Assembly: GCA_964507925.1 (NCBI GenBank)
Contig: CAZDRB010000013.1
Location: forward strand, 1-15,434
DNA from: CAZDRB01 sp964507925
GTDB taxonomy: Bacteria > Patescibacteriota > Microgenomatia > UBA1400 > UBA12108
Length of the DNA: 15,434 nucleotides
Direction of reading: 5' to 3'
The notes below the pieces were generated by a model. The model saw only the letters and a list, made by a program, of their open reading frames with translations, did no database searches and had not been told where the DNA came from. This document shows positions 1 through 7,137 of this stretch, piece after piece. Both the position numbers and the translations under genes were made by a program. Each line of letters starts with the position of its first letter. The first letter of the stretch is position 1.

Positions 1-757
1 GGGTCAGTTTGATATTATTCCCGCCTTTTTTGTCATGTGGGGAATATTCAAAATTATGAAGTCAAAGCCAGTTTTTGGCGCGCTTCTTTTGGGTATAGGT
101 GCCGCCTACAAAAACTACCCGCTCATGTTTTTGCCACTTGTCGCGGTACTTGCGAGCCGGGACTGGAAAGTATCCGCAAAAGTCATGGTTGCAGGACTCC
201 TCCCGTTTATCGTAACCACGATTCCTTATTGGGGTCACGAGTTTTTTCGCAAAACCGTTCTCTTCTCCTGGCAATCACAAAAAATGCTCGACTTTATGTG
301 GGGTATCGGGGGCGACGACGGTATCTATCCCTTTGTCATCGGCTACGCTCTGATCTTCTTGTACGCACTCACTCGGTTAAGGGGTAAGGTCGAGCGTATT
401 TCAGGTCCGATCATCGCCACTCTTCTTTGGTACTATGCAACTACCAACTTTCATACCCAGTGGGTGCTTTGGATCGTTCCTTTCCTGGTGGTTGAAGCAG
501 TCAAAAACTCAACAATCCAAAAGCTAGGGCTCTGGCTCTACTTTGTTTTCTTTTTCCGCGTCCTCGTCATCCAGGCTGACATCACTACCGAGCTCTTTGT
601 CTGGGTCTCGACTTTGTTTACTGATCTGCCCAAGTCGAGAGTCATTATGGGGGCGCTCTACGATATCAACAAGTTGAGAAACATCGTCAATTCTTTAGTC
701 GTTGGAACTGCTCTTTTTATATCCTCAACTCTACTCAGGGACAACAAAAATGCTTAG
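1..757 (+). CDS. GT87-like GT-C mannosyltransferase, 5' end outside window
   Basis: Only the C-terminal 251 residues are present; the frame is open from base 2, so the true start lies upstream and the ATG at 35 is internal. The first visible residues, GQFD followed by a hydrophobic run, match the conserved luminal GQ.D segment of GT87/DUF2029 and PIG-M-like polyprenyl-phosphate-mannose-dependent transferases. A KNYPLMFLPL segment (lysine before a proline-rich helix) follows, and a late W-x2-P helix (QWVLWIVPF) is also typical of the family. At least five strongly hydrophobic segments are visible, so it is an inner-membrane protein likely acting on the outer face. The catalytic acidic residues of the first loop fall outside the window. 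The stop overlaps the next gene by 8 bp. The family call is fairly secure, the sugar and acceptor unknown. Confidence 0.72.
   Translation, partial: GQFDIIPAFFVMWGIFKIMKSKPVFGALLLGIGAAYKNYPLMFLPLVAVLASRDWKVSAKVMVAGLLPFIVTTIPYWGHEFFRKTVLFSWQSQKMLDFMWGIGGDDGIYPFVIGYALIFLYALTRLRGKVERISGPIIATLLWYYATTNFHTQWVLWIVPFLVVEAVKNSTIQKLGLWLYFVFFFRVLVIQADITTELFVWVSTLFTDLPKSRVIMGALYDINKLRNIVNSLVVGTALFISSTLLRDNKNA
737..741 (+). promoter_or_regulatory. Ribosome binding site deciding the 750 start
   Basis: AGGGA lies 8 bases before the ATG at 750. It favours this start over the upstream in-frame ATG at 702, which would add 16 residues without giving a signal peptide. Confidence 0.5.
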
Positions 758-1340
758 TCTAAACCGCCTCGACGTTCATCAACCACTTGGCTCGTTGCGA
801 ATCCCCTTGTCTGGCCATAGCTCGGTTTCTCAATCATTTGTGGCGGGGAGTGACAACTTAAATATCGTGAGTATTTGCGTGAGAAATCCTGCTCGGGTCA
901 TTGCTCCTCTTGAGTTTAGACTTCACGAGGCAACCGCAAGCGCCATTCCAATTCGCTCGATCCCGTTCTCAACTGCCAATATCGCTTTTCAAGATTGTAC
1001 TCGTTTTCAGTTTGAGCCGGTCGTAGGATCAGCCGAAAAGTTGTACGTTGCTTCAATTTATAATCTTGCCGATGAAAAGTTATCACCCTTAACTGAAGTA
1101 TATGTAGAGGCCGATCGCAGTCACGATTACCAGGATGGTCAAGCATATCTCAATCTTTCAGAAAAAAATTATGACCTTCACTTTAAAACTTCTTTCTCCG
1201 AAGACTTGGGTAGTTCCTTACGCGGCGCAACTGCTCAGTTTGTTCATAGACTGGCCTCCGATCCAGTCTTTTTTGTCTTCTACCTTGCACTCCTCCTATG
1301 GATCATCAAGTTGTGGCTAAACAAATCTCATGACAAATAG
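750..1340 (+). CDS. Small beta-rich protein with C-terminal membrane anchor, function unknown
   Basis: I do not recognise a named family. The 196-residue product has a beta-rich body (about 15-150) containing a Q-S-F...D-N-L pattern near residues 28-37. That pattern resembles carbohydrate-binding-like beta-sandwich domains that often accompany GT-C enzymes. A single clear membrane helix at about 171-190 is followed by a short basic tail (KLWLNKSHDK). There is no N-terminal signal peptide, which is odd for a domain expected outside the cell. It starts within the end of the GT87-like gene (8-bp overlap, AGGGA upstream) and overlaps the next GT by 11 bp, so it is probably co-translated with them. 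It may be an accessory or ectodomain subunit of a neighbouring transferase, or a piece split off the upstream gene. Function is inference only. Confidence 0.7.
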   Translation: MLSLNRLDVHQPLGSLRIPLSGHSSVSQSFVAGSDNLNIVSICVRNPARVIAPLEFRLHEATASAIPIRSIPFSTANIAFQDCTRFQFEPVVGSAEKLYVASIYNLADEKLSPLTEVYVEADRSHDYQDGQAYLNLSEKNYDLHFKTSFSEDLGSSLRGATAQFVHRLASDPVFFVFYLALLLWIIKLWLNKSHDK

Positions 1341-2697
1341 ATCGCGCTCAATTCTCATGGCGCTCGTGCTAATCGGAGTATCCTTGTTCCTCCGCTATTA
1401 TAATTTTGCCGCCCATACTCCTTTTGACTGGGATCAAGATCGTGACTATCAAGAAGTCCAGAAGATTGTTTCCGGCGAGCCCGTCGTTCTTGGTCCGATC
1501 GCGCGGGGTGTCGGTGGATTTTATCTAGGTTCGCTTTATTACTATCTCCTGGTCCCACTATTTATGGCGCTTGGTGCGAGCCTCTCAGCTCTCCCCTTGA
1601 CTAGCATCGCCCTAGACGTAGCCATGGTTACCCTCATATTTTTGACTATCACAAAAATTGCCTCGTTCCGACTGGCTCTAACAACTTCTGTACTCTGGGC
1701 ATTTTCTTGGTTTCTAATCTCTGCCTCAAGAATTTCCTGGAACGTGGCTCTCGTGCCATTATGGAGCTTGGGTGTCCTTTACTCCACCTATTTTGTCATC
1801 ACAAAAAAATCCAAAAATCATCTCTACCTTTTGGGCCTGCTATTTGGTTTATCCTGGCATATCCATGTCGCGGCAATCCCAGTAGTTCCACTTCTCTTAC
1901 TATTTTTCCTGGCGCGCATCCGCTATGGCTTGTCCACTTGGATCAAGACTGGCTTGTTTGGTATCATTCCGCTCATCCCCCTCATTATCTACGACGTGAA
2001 CCACGGATATCTAAACGCTCATCTCCTCCGCTTTCAACTTCGCTCCCAACTTGCAGTCTCGACTGATCTATTGAGCATGGCGAAAATGGTCCTGACCAAG
2101 CTCGGCAAACTCACAAGCGGCCTTTTCTTTGGCTTGTTTCGTGATAACTTGGCGCTTGGCATCCTGACCTTTGCCCTTGGGGCAAAAGCATATTTTCGTG
2201 ATCAAAGATTATTTGTCAAAATCCCCGGAGCGGTCGTTATCATTATGACTATACTTGTGATCGCACTCCGTGACTACAACTTCCCCGAGTATTATTTTGG
2301 GGTGGCATACCTTTCGATTCTAATCCTAGGAGCAACCCTAGTTCATGATTATCTCCCGAGACTTCTCCCGATTTTTGTCCTGATATTTATATTTCTCAAT
2401 TTACAAAATTACTTATCCGCTGAGCCAGGAGGATACAGCCTCGCAAACAAGGAGGCAATCGTTAAGAGTCTTAGAGCGCTCCCTCAGCCTCTTGACGTAC
2501 ATTACGATCTAGATCCAGGGCGAGAAGGAGGACTTCGCCAGCTAGTTGATCTTGAGGAAATTGAACTCAGTCCAAGCGCCAAAAACCGCGTAATAATTAC
2601 CGACAAAATCAACTACGCAAGCTACATCGAAGGCGAGCTCGCAACCGACCAAGTAGTGATCGGAGACATGAAATCCGCACTCTATATAGTACAATAA
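1330..2697 (+). CDS. GT39-like (PMT_2) membrane glycosyltransferase
   Basis: A 455-residue polytopic protein. Helix 1 (about 8-22) is followed by an acidic first loop, FDWDQDRD at 32-39, the position of the catalytic D/E in ArnT/PMT-type GT-C enzymes. Next come a GP at 55-56 and a GGFYLGSLYYYLLVP helix (about 62-76), a pattern common in this GT39-like subgroup. Many further hydrophobic helices precede a short soluble C-terminal domain (about 370-455) with no obvious motif. It should transfer a sugar from a polyprenyl-phosphate donor on the outer face of the membrane. The start at 1330 overlaps the previous gene by 11 bp and I see no Shine-Dalgarno sequence, so translational coupling is likely. 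It is clearly different from the other three GT39-like proteins here, which carry NWDE or KDE motifs. Sugar and acceptor unknown. Confidence 0.8.
   Translation: MTNRSRSILMALVLIGVSLFLRYYNFAAHTPFDWDQDRDYQEVQKIVSGEPVVLGPIARGVGGFYLGSLYYYLLVPLFMALGASLSALPLTSIALDVAMVTLIFLTITKIASFRLALTTSVLWAFSWFLISASRISWNVALVPLWSLGVLYSTYFVITKKSKNHLYLLGLLFGLSWHIHVAAIPVVPLLLLFFLARIRYGLSTWIKTGLFGIIPLIPLIIYDVNHGYLNAHLLRFQLRSQLAVSTDLLSMAKMVLTKLGKLTSGLFFGLFRDNLALGILTFALGAKAYFRDQRLFVKIPGAVVIIMTILVIALRDYNFPEYYFGVAYLSILILGATLVHDYLPRLLPIFVLIFIFLNLQNYLSAEPGGYSLANKEAIVKSLRALPQPLDVHYDLDPGREGGLRQLVDLEEIELSPSAKNRVIITDKINYASYIEGELATDQVVIGDMKSALYIVQ
2690..2695 (+). promoter_or_regulatory. Possible -10 element for the GT2 gene at 2705
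   Basis: TACAAT lies 9 bases before the ATG at 2705, which has no Shine-Dalgarno sequence. A transcript starting about 7 bases after the hexamer would have a leader of only about 3 nt. No convincing -35 element is visible. This is the weakest of the leaderless-type sites in the window. Confidence 0.3.
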
Positions 2698-2704
2698 ATC
2701 CGTT

Positions 2705-3604
2705 ATGACCAAAAAAGTTAGCGTCAGCGTCGTTATTCCTTCCTGGAACTCTGAGTCTCAGCTCAAACAAAATCTTCCCTATGTATTCAAGGCTGCTGCC
2801 TCTGTCTCGGCCGAGATCGTGATTGTCGACGACAACTCTCAATATGATAAATCAGCTGACTACCTCAAGTCTCTAGGCAAAAAAATACGCTTTTACGAAA
2901 ACAAAGAGAATGGTGGATTTTCCTATACAGTTAATCGGGGCGTCACGCTCGCCAAGGGGGATCTAATCATGCTCCTCAACACCGATGTTCGTCCGAGTCC
3001 AGATTGCTTTAACCAAGCCATTAAGTACTTTGAGGACGACTCAGTCTATGCCCTTGGCTTTAACAGCCGGGAAGCCTGGATGGGAGGGGAGTGGAAAGGA
3101 GGGCTTTTTCACCACTTTAAAGTTGAACCAAATAAAGTTAACGAGAAAACTTCCAATCCGAGTCTCTGGGCGTCAGGCGGTCAAGCCGCCTTCTCTCGTG
3201 CCAAGTGGATTGAGCTCGGGGGGATGGATCTCCTATACAAACCCTTCTACTGGGAAGATACCGATATGGGATATCGGGCCTGGAAAAGAGGCTGGAAAGT
3301 TCTCTGGGCGCCGGAGTGCAAAGTGGTGCATGATCATCAAAAGAGCGTTATAGCTAGTAACTTTACCAAAGAGTTTGTCATGAGCACTGCTCAAAGGAAC
3401 CAGTTCCTCTTTATCTGGAAAAACATAAGCGATCCGCGTTTCCTCCTCAGTCATCTCCTCCGCTTGCCTTACTATCTTCTCAAATATCCTGGCCCCGTAC
3501 TCCGGGCACTGACCCTACTTCCTCAGGCGCTAAAGTCACGAGCTAAAGACTCGGTCTACTGGAAACGGAGCGATCGCGATATACTAAAGGCATGGACAAG
3601 GTAA
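2705..3604 (+). CDS. GT2 family glycosyltransferase, rhamnosyltransferase/WbbL-like
   Basis: A full-length, 299-residue cytosolic GT-A enzyme. The N-terminus (VSVVIPSWN, 7-15) and VDDNS at 41-45 form the nucleotide-binding edge. NGGFSYTVNRGV follows at 69-80, then NTD at 92-94 as the DxD-type metal site. GGMD (173-176) and FYWEDTDMGYRAWKRGW (181-197) carry the catalytic/acceptor-loop ED at 184-185, then VVHDH at 207-211. This arrangement is typical of the WbbL/rhamnosyltransferase-like GT2 group that extends cell-surface glycans from nucleotide sugars. The C-terminal 60 residues contain amphipathic, basic stretches that may rest on the membrane. It starts 7 bases after the preceding stop without a Shine-Dalgarno sequence and overlaps the next gene by 13 bp. 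The exact sugar cannot be read from sequence. Confidence 0.88.
   Translation: MTKKVSVSVVIPSWNSESQLKQNLPYVFKAAASVSAEIVIVDDNSQYDKSADYLKSLGKKIRFYENKENGGFSYTVNRGVTLAKGDLIMLLNTDVRPSPDCFNQAIKYFEDDSVYALGFNSREAWMGGEWKGGLFHHFKVEPNKVNEKTSNPSLWASGGQAAFSRAKWIELGGMDLLYKPFYWEDTDMGYRAWKRGWKVLWAPECKVVHDHQKSVIASNFTKEFVMSTAQRNQFLFIWKNISDPRFLLSHLLRLPYYLLKYPGPVLRALTLLPQALKSRAKDSVYWKRSDRDILKAWTR
3580..3585 (+). promoter_or_regulatory. -10-like element, leaderless start of the PIG-V-like gene at 3592
   Basis: TATACT is followed by exactly 6 bases and then ATG. With normal -10 geometry the first transcribed base would be the A of the start codon. The element lies inside the last codons of the GT2 gene. AAAGG between hexamer and ATG is too close to the start to work well as a Shine-Dalgarno sequence. 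Confidence 0.45.
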
Positions 3605-4713
3605 AGAGTTTTTTCAAGACGCCCTGGGGCTCCTCACTACTTATTCTAATCTTCTGGAACTTGATAGTCAGGGCAATCGCCGTTCTTGGGTACTTTATCC
3701 TGCCCGCTCGGTTTGCTCCCCTAGACTTTATCGCACCTATTTTTCAATCAAATTATATTTTTTGGTCACTTGCCAACTTTGACGGTGAGCACTATCTCTC
3801 GATCGCTAGAGATGGTTATCAGTTTCGCGGGGGATTCCCTCAGTACGCCTTTTTTCCGCTATTTCCGCTTCTTATCAAGCTAGTCAATTACGTGGTAGGG
3901 GATTATTACGTATCTGGCATGCTCATTTCGCAACTTTCCCTCTGGGTCGCCCTAACCTATATCTACAAATGGGCCAAGCTGCTAAGGCTCAATGACCTGC
4001 GCCTACCGCTCCTAGCTTCTTCTGGAGGAGTATTTCTTGCCTCAATTTATACCGAGCCAGTTTTTATCGCCCTCGCTGCCATGACCTTTTACTTTAGCGA
4101 AAAAAAGTGGTGGGGGAGGGCAGTTATCACGACTGCTCTTGCAACCGCAACTCGCGTCAACGGCATTCTCCTTGCGATATACCTAGCTATCAAGATGATT
4201 CAGTCTCAGAAAAAAATTGAGATAGCGCTTACAAGCTTTGTCGGAGCCATATCTGGCCTTGTCAGCTACATGGTGTTTCTTGCGTACAAAACCGGCGATC
4301 CCCTGGCTTGGTACAACTCACAATCTTCTTGGGGCAAAGCCGATCCGACCTCACCCCTCACGACCGCTATTTCATATCTCAAGGCGATTACAACAGAGTT
4401 TACGCTGGACTTAGTGCATCTCGTGGTTATCTTTGAGGTCGTGATCACGGTCATCACGTTTGCCCTACTTTTTAAGCTAATCAAATCAAGACTTCTTGGA
4501 CTCTCCTACATAGTCTATCTATCACTCAACCTCGCGATGCCAGTTATGACCGGGAGCCTCGGCAGTATGCCCCGCTTTTTCCTCACCCTCTTCCCGCTCC
4601 TAGTAGTTATTCCTCATTTGTCTCGAAGGACACAAAAGCTGTACTATATTGTCATGACCCCGATTACGATCTCAGGCATAATACTCTTTACGAGGGGTTA
4701 TTGGTTTGGCTAA
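3592..4713 (+). CDS. PIG-V-like (GT76-type) membrane mannosyltransferase, copy 1
   Basis: A 373-residue polytopic protein with the hallmarks of bacterial PIG-V homologues. These are NFDGEHY at 62-68 (catalytic-site acidic residues in the first outer loop), FFPLFPL at 87-93, YTEP at 153-156, TRVNG at 187-191, GDPLAWYNSQSSWG at 235-248, and a late GSLGSMPRFFLTLFPL helix at about 321-336. In eukaryotes PIG-V adds the second mannose of the GPI anchor from dolichol-phosphate-mannose. In bacteria the acceptor is unknown and the donor is presumably polyprenyl-phosphate-mannose. The start overlaps the GT2 gene by 13 bp and sits 6 bases after a TATACT hexamer. It is followed after 6 bp by a GT39-like gene, an order repeated further right with its paralogue at 12624. 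The family call is strong, the substrate is not. Confidence 0.82.
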   Translation: MDKVKSFFKTPWGSSLLILIFWNLIVRAIAVLGYFILPARFAPLDFIAPIFQSNYIFWSLANFDGEHYLSIARDGYQFRGGFPQYAFFPLFPLLIKLVNYVVGDYYVSGMLISQLSLWVALTYIYKWAKLLRLNDLRLPLLASSGGVFLASIYTEPVFIALAAMTFYFSEKKWWGRAVITTALATATRVNGILLAIYLAIKMIQSQKKIEIALTSFVGAISGLVSYMVFLAYKTGDPLAWYNSQSSWGKADPTSPLTTAISYLKAITTEFTLDLVHLVVIFEVVITVITFALLFKLIKSRLLGLSYIVYLSLNLAMPVMTGSLGSMPRFFLTLFPLLVVIPHLSRRTQKLYYIVMTPITISGIILFTRGYWFG

Positions 4714-4719
4714 AACATT

Positions 4720-6330
4720 ATGATCAAGATTTTGATCGCTATTGCAGTACTTCTCAGATTAGTTGGCCTCTCCACCAGCCCACCTGAGCTTAACTGGGAC
4801 GAGGTCTCGCAGGGTTACACTGCCTACTCGCTCGCTCAAACGGGTCAGGACGAATGGGGAGAAAAGACCCCTCTGTTCTTTCGCTCCTACGGCGAATGGA
4901 AATCAGCTGTCTATATCTACCTCATTGTTCCTTTTATCAAAGTCTTGGGCTTAAATGCCTGGAGCGTGAGGTTGCCCTCGGCAATTGCTGGCATCGTCTC
5001 AATCTACTTGGTTTACTTGATTGCAGGCAAGCTCTACTCCAAAAAAACTGGTCTCTGGGCCGCCTTTATTATGGCGGTGACCCCCTGGACATTTGCTCTT
5101 GGGCGCCCGGGATTTGAGGCCAATGTCGCCCTCGCCCTCATCCTCGCCGGAACATACTTTTTTATCAAATCAACCGAAAAAAATTCCCCATACTCTATAC
5201 TCCATACGCTATACTCTGCGATCCTATTTGGACTCGCGATGCATACCTATAACAGCGCCAAGGTATTTGTCCCGCTATTCGCCCTTTACTGCGCCCTTAG
5301 CACCAAACTCTACAAAAAACCCAAAGAGGTTATTGTATTTTTCACAGTTCTCTTGGTCTTTACAATTCCGATTCTAGTCAACCTAAGAACTGGCTACTCA
5401 CAAGCTAGATTCGCCCAGGTCGGGGTCGCAACCGACCTCAAAGGATTAAACGAGTTCGTCGGGCAGAGGCATACATTTTTTCTCGGCGAACTAGGCAACA
5501 AACTAGTATTCAACAAATATACCTACTCGCTTTATAAGACCGTAGACAACGGACTCTCATACCTTGACCCTTCGTTCCTGTTCGTCTCAGGCGGTCCCCA
5601 CCACCAGCACAGCGTGCCCTACCGCGGGGTCCTCTATCTCTCCCAACTTGCGCTGATACTAATCGGGATCGGGAGGATCGGTCGTGAAAAAGGTTTTGCC
5701 AAAACTTTGCCCTGGGCGCTCATTCTCCTTGGCGTATTGCCAGCTGCCCTAACTCGCGACTCAGGGCACGTTCTTCGGAGCTTGTTTAGCGCACCAGGCT
5801 TTATCATCCTCTCGGCAATCGGAATGGTCGCGCTCACCGAGAAAAAGCTCCCTCAGCTCAAGCTACTCTATCTATTTTTGGCGCTCGAGATCGTCAGTTA
5901 TCTCCTGATGTATTTTTTGTGGTATCCAAAAGCATACTCGAGAGACTGGCAACGCGGGCATCAGGAAGTTGCGCTTTATCTTAGAGAACATGAATCTGAG
6001 TACAAAAAAATAGTGATGACCAAGTGGTTCGGCGAGCCTCAGTTATTCTTGGCTTTCTATAATGCTTGGGATCCGAGAGCCTACATCGAAGCAAACAAAT
6101 CTCTTATTAGGTACGAGGAAGAAGGCAAGCTTTGGCTCGACCAACTAGAAGAATATGTGCTTGGTAAATACCACTTTAAATACCTAAACTGGGAGGGAGA
6201 ATCACAGGCAAAAGACACCCTCTATATCGGCAAGTTCGATGACTTCCCCGAAGGTGTTGATATCAAAAAGATCATCGCCTATCCTGATGGTCAGATTGCC
6301 TTTATAATCGTTGCAGGAGGCAAAGAATGA
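4720..6330 (+). CDS. GT39-like (PMT_2) membrane glycosyltransferase, paralogue A
   Basis: A 536-residue polytopic enzyme. A short helix 1 (1-17) is followed by NWDE at 25-28, the catalytic acidic pair of PMT/ArnT-type GT-C enzymes, then DEWGE at 44-48 and YGEWK in the same outer loop. About ten hydrophobic helices run to roughly residue 405. The remaining ~130 residues form a soluble outer domain containing GEP (438-440), FY (446-447) and DPRAY (451-455). The same pattern occurs in the paralogues at 9984 and 13735. The closest relative in the window is the 9984 gene, which has near-identical NWDE and DEWGE segments at DNA level. A short tandem repeat (5190-5217) encodes an extra loop absent from that relative. 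No Shine-Dalgarno sequence precedes the ATG, which lies 6 bp after the upstream stop. Its TGA stop overlaps the next ATG. Confidence 0.85.
   Translation: MIKILIAIAVLLRLVGLSTSPPELNWDEVSQGYTAYSLAQTGQDEWGEKTPLFFRSYGEWKSAVYIYLIVPFIKVLGLNAWSVRLPSAIAGIVSIYLVYLIAGKLYSKKTGLWAAFIMAVTPWTFALGRPGFEANVALALILAGTYFFIKSTEKNSPYSILHTLYSAILFGLAMHTYNSAKVFVPLFALYCALSTKLYKKPKEVIVFFTVLLVFTIPILVNLRTGYSQARFAQVGVATDLKGLNEFVGQRHTFFLGELGNKLVFNKYTYSLYKTVDNGLSYLDPSFLFVSGGPHHQHSVPYRGVLYLSQLALILIGIGRIGREKGFAKTLPWALILLGVLPAALTRDSGHVLRSLFSAPGFIILSAIGMVALTEKKLPQLKLLYLFLALEIVSYLLMYFLWYPKAYSRDWQRGHQEVALYLREHESEYKKIVMTKWFGEPQLFLAFYNAWDPRAYIEANKSLIRYEEEGKLWLDQLEEYVLGKYHFKYLNWEGESQAKDTLYIGKFDDFPEGVDIKKIIAYPDGQIAFIIVAGGKE
5190..5217 (+). 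repeat. Four-copy imperfect 7-bp tandem repeat inside a GT39-like gene
   Basis: Four consecutive heptamers read ATACTCT, ATACTCC, ATACGCT and ATACTCT. The unit is not a multiple of three, so gain or loss of one unit would shift the reading frame of the host gene. It encodes part of a loop (PYSILHTLYS) that is about five residues longer than the equivalent loop in the 9984 paralogue. Confidence 0.75.
6303..6320 (+). promoter_or_regulatory. -10-like TATAAT plus strong Shine-Dalgarno before the GT2 gene at 6327
   Basis: A perfect TATAAT (6303-6308) is followed by AGGAGG (6315-6320), 6 bases before the ATG at 6327. The Shine-Dalgarno sequence is the best in the window and fixes this start. Whether the TATAAT is used is uncertain: it lies in coding sequence, has no good -35, and would start the transcript at about the first base of AGGAGG. 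Confidence 0.5.
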
Positions 6331-7133
6331 ACAAATTATCAGTCGCACTCGCAGTCTACAACGAAGGGGGGAGCCTCGAAGAATGTCTTAAGTCTATCAA
6401 GGACCTGGCGACAGAAATAACGATTGTCGACGGCAACTCGACTGACACAACGCTCGAGATCGCGAAAAAATACAACGCCAAAATCATCAAAGAAAAAAAT
6501 CGCACCAACTTTCATATCAACAAGCAGATCGCGATAGATGCGTGTGAAGGTCCCTGGATATTACAGCTCGACGCCGACGAAAGAGTGAGCTCAATGCTCG
6601 CCAAAGAAATCGAGCGCGTTCTCTCTCAGGACCTTGATGTCGCCCCAGACGCCTATTACCTCAAGCGACGAAACTATTTTTTGGGTAGATGGATGACCAA
6701 GGGCGGTATGTACCCCGATCCAGTCATCAGACTCTTTCAAAAAGGCAAAGCCAGGCTCCCTCAAGCCAACGTGCACGAGCTCATGAAAGTTGATGGTTCG
6801 ACTAAGTGGCTAGAAGAGGACCTCCTCCATGTCGCTGACCCTAGTTTTGCGCGGTACCTCAAAAGGAGCAACCGCTACACCAGTCTGCAAGCCGAGGAGT
6901 GGCTCAAAGAGGGCAAGTTGGGCACAGACACCCTCACAATTATCAGCTACATTTTCGTCAAGCCCCTAATCAGATTTTTGGAGATCTATCTCAGGCACAA
7001 GGGTTTCCAGGACGGCTTTCCGGGCATGGTATTTGCACTCTACTCAGGCCTACACATCTCAACTTCATATATCAAGTTCTGGGAAAAAAAACTCACAAGA
7101 ACCGGAATATCGATCGAGTCCGACTGGGACTAA
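6327..7133 (+). CDS. GT2 family glycosyltransferase, WaaE/KdtX-like
   Basis: A 268-residue GT-A enzyme. It begins LSVALAVYNEGGSLEECL (4-21), then has VDGNSTD at 34-40 for nucleotide binding, the DADE metal motif at 82-85, RLF at 135-137 and VHE at 149-151. These are the order and spacing of the WaaE/KdtX (beta-1,4-glucosyltransferase-like) GT2 group. The C-terminal part (about 200-255) has one or two hydrophobic, membrane-associating segments and a YIKFWEKK end. In proteobacteria this group adds a hexose to lipopolysaccharide core, but a CPR cell is not expected to have that acceptor, so only sugar transfer to some envelope glycan can be stated. It overlaps the previous gene by 4 bp (ATGA) with AGGAGG upstream, so it is translationally coupled. 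Different subgroup from the GT2 at 2705. Confidence 0.87.
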   Translation: MNKLSVALAVYNEGGSLEECLKSIKDLATEITIVDGNSTDTTLEIAKKYNAKIIKEKNRTNFHINKQIAIDACEGPWILQLDADERVSSMLAKEIERVLSQDLDVAPDAYYLKRRNYFLGRWMTKGGMYPDPVIRLFQKGKARLPQANVHELMKVDGSTKWLEEDLLHVADPSFARYLKRSNRYTSLQAEEWLKEGKLGTDTLTIISYIFVKPLIRFLEIYLRHKGFQDGFPGMVFALYSGLHISTSYIKFWEKKLTRTGISIESDWD

Positions 7134-7137
7134 CTTT

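Noticed and set aside
7033..7137. Upstream extension of the PTPS-related gene to an ATG at 7033
   Set aside because: The extra 35 residues are polar, overlap the WaaE-like gene by about 100 bp and lack any membrane or signal character; MKKHFLPLL at 7138 is a natural first helix.
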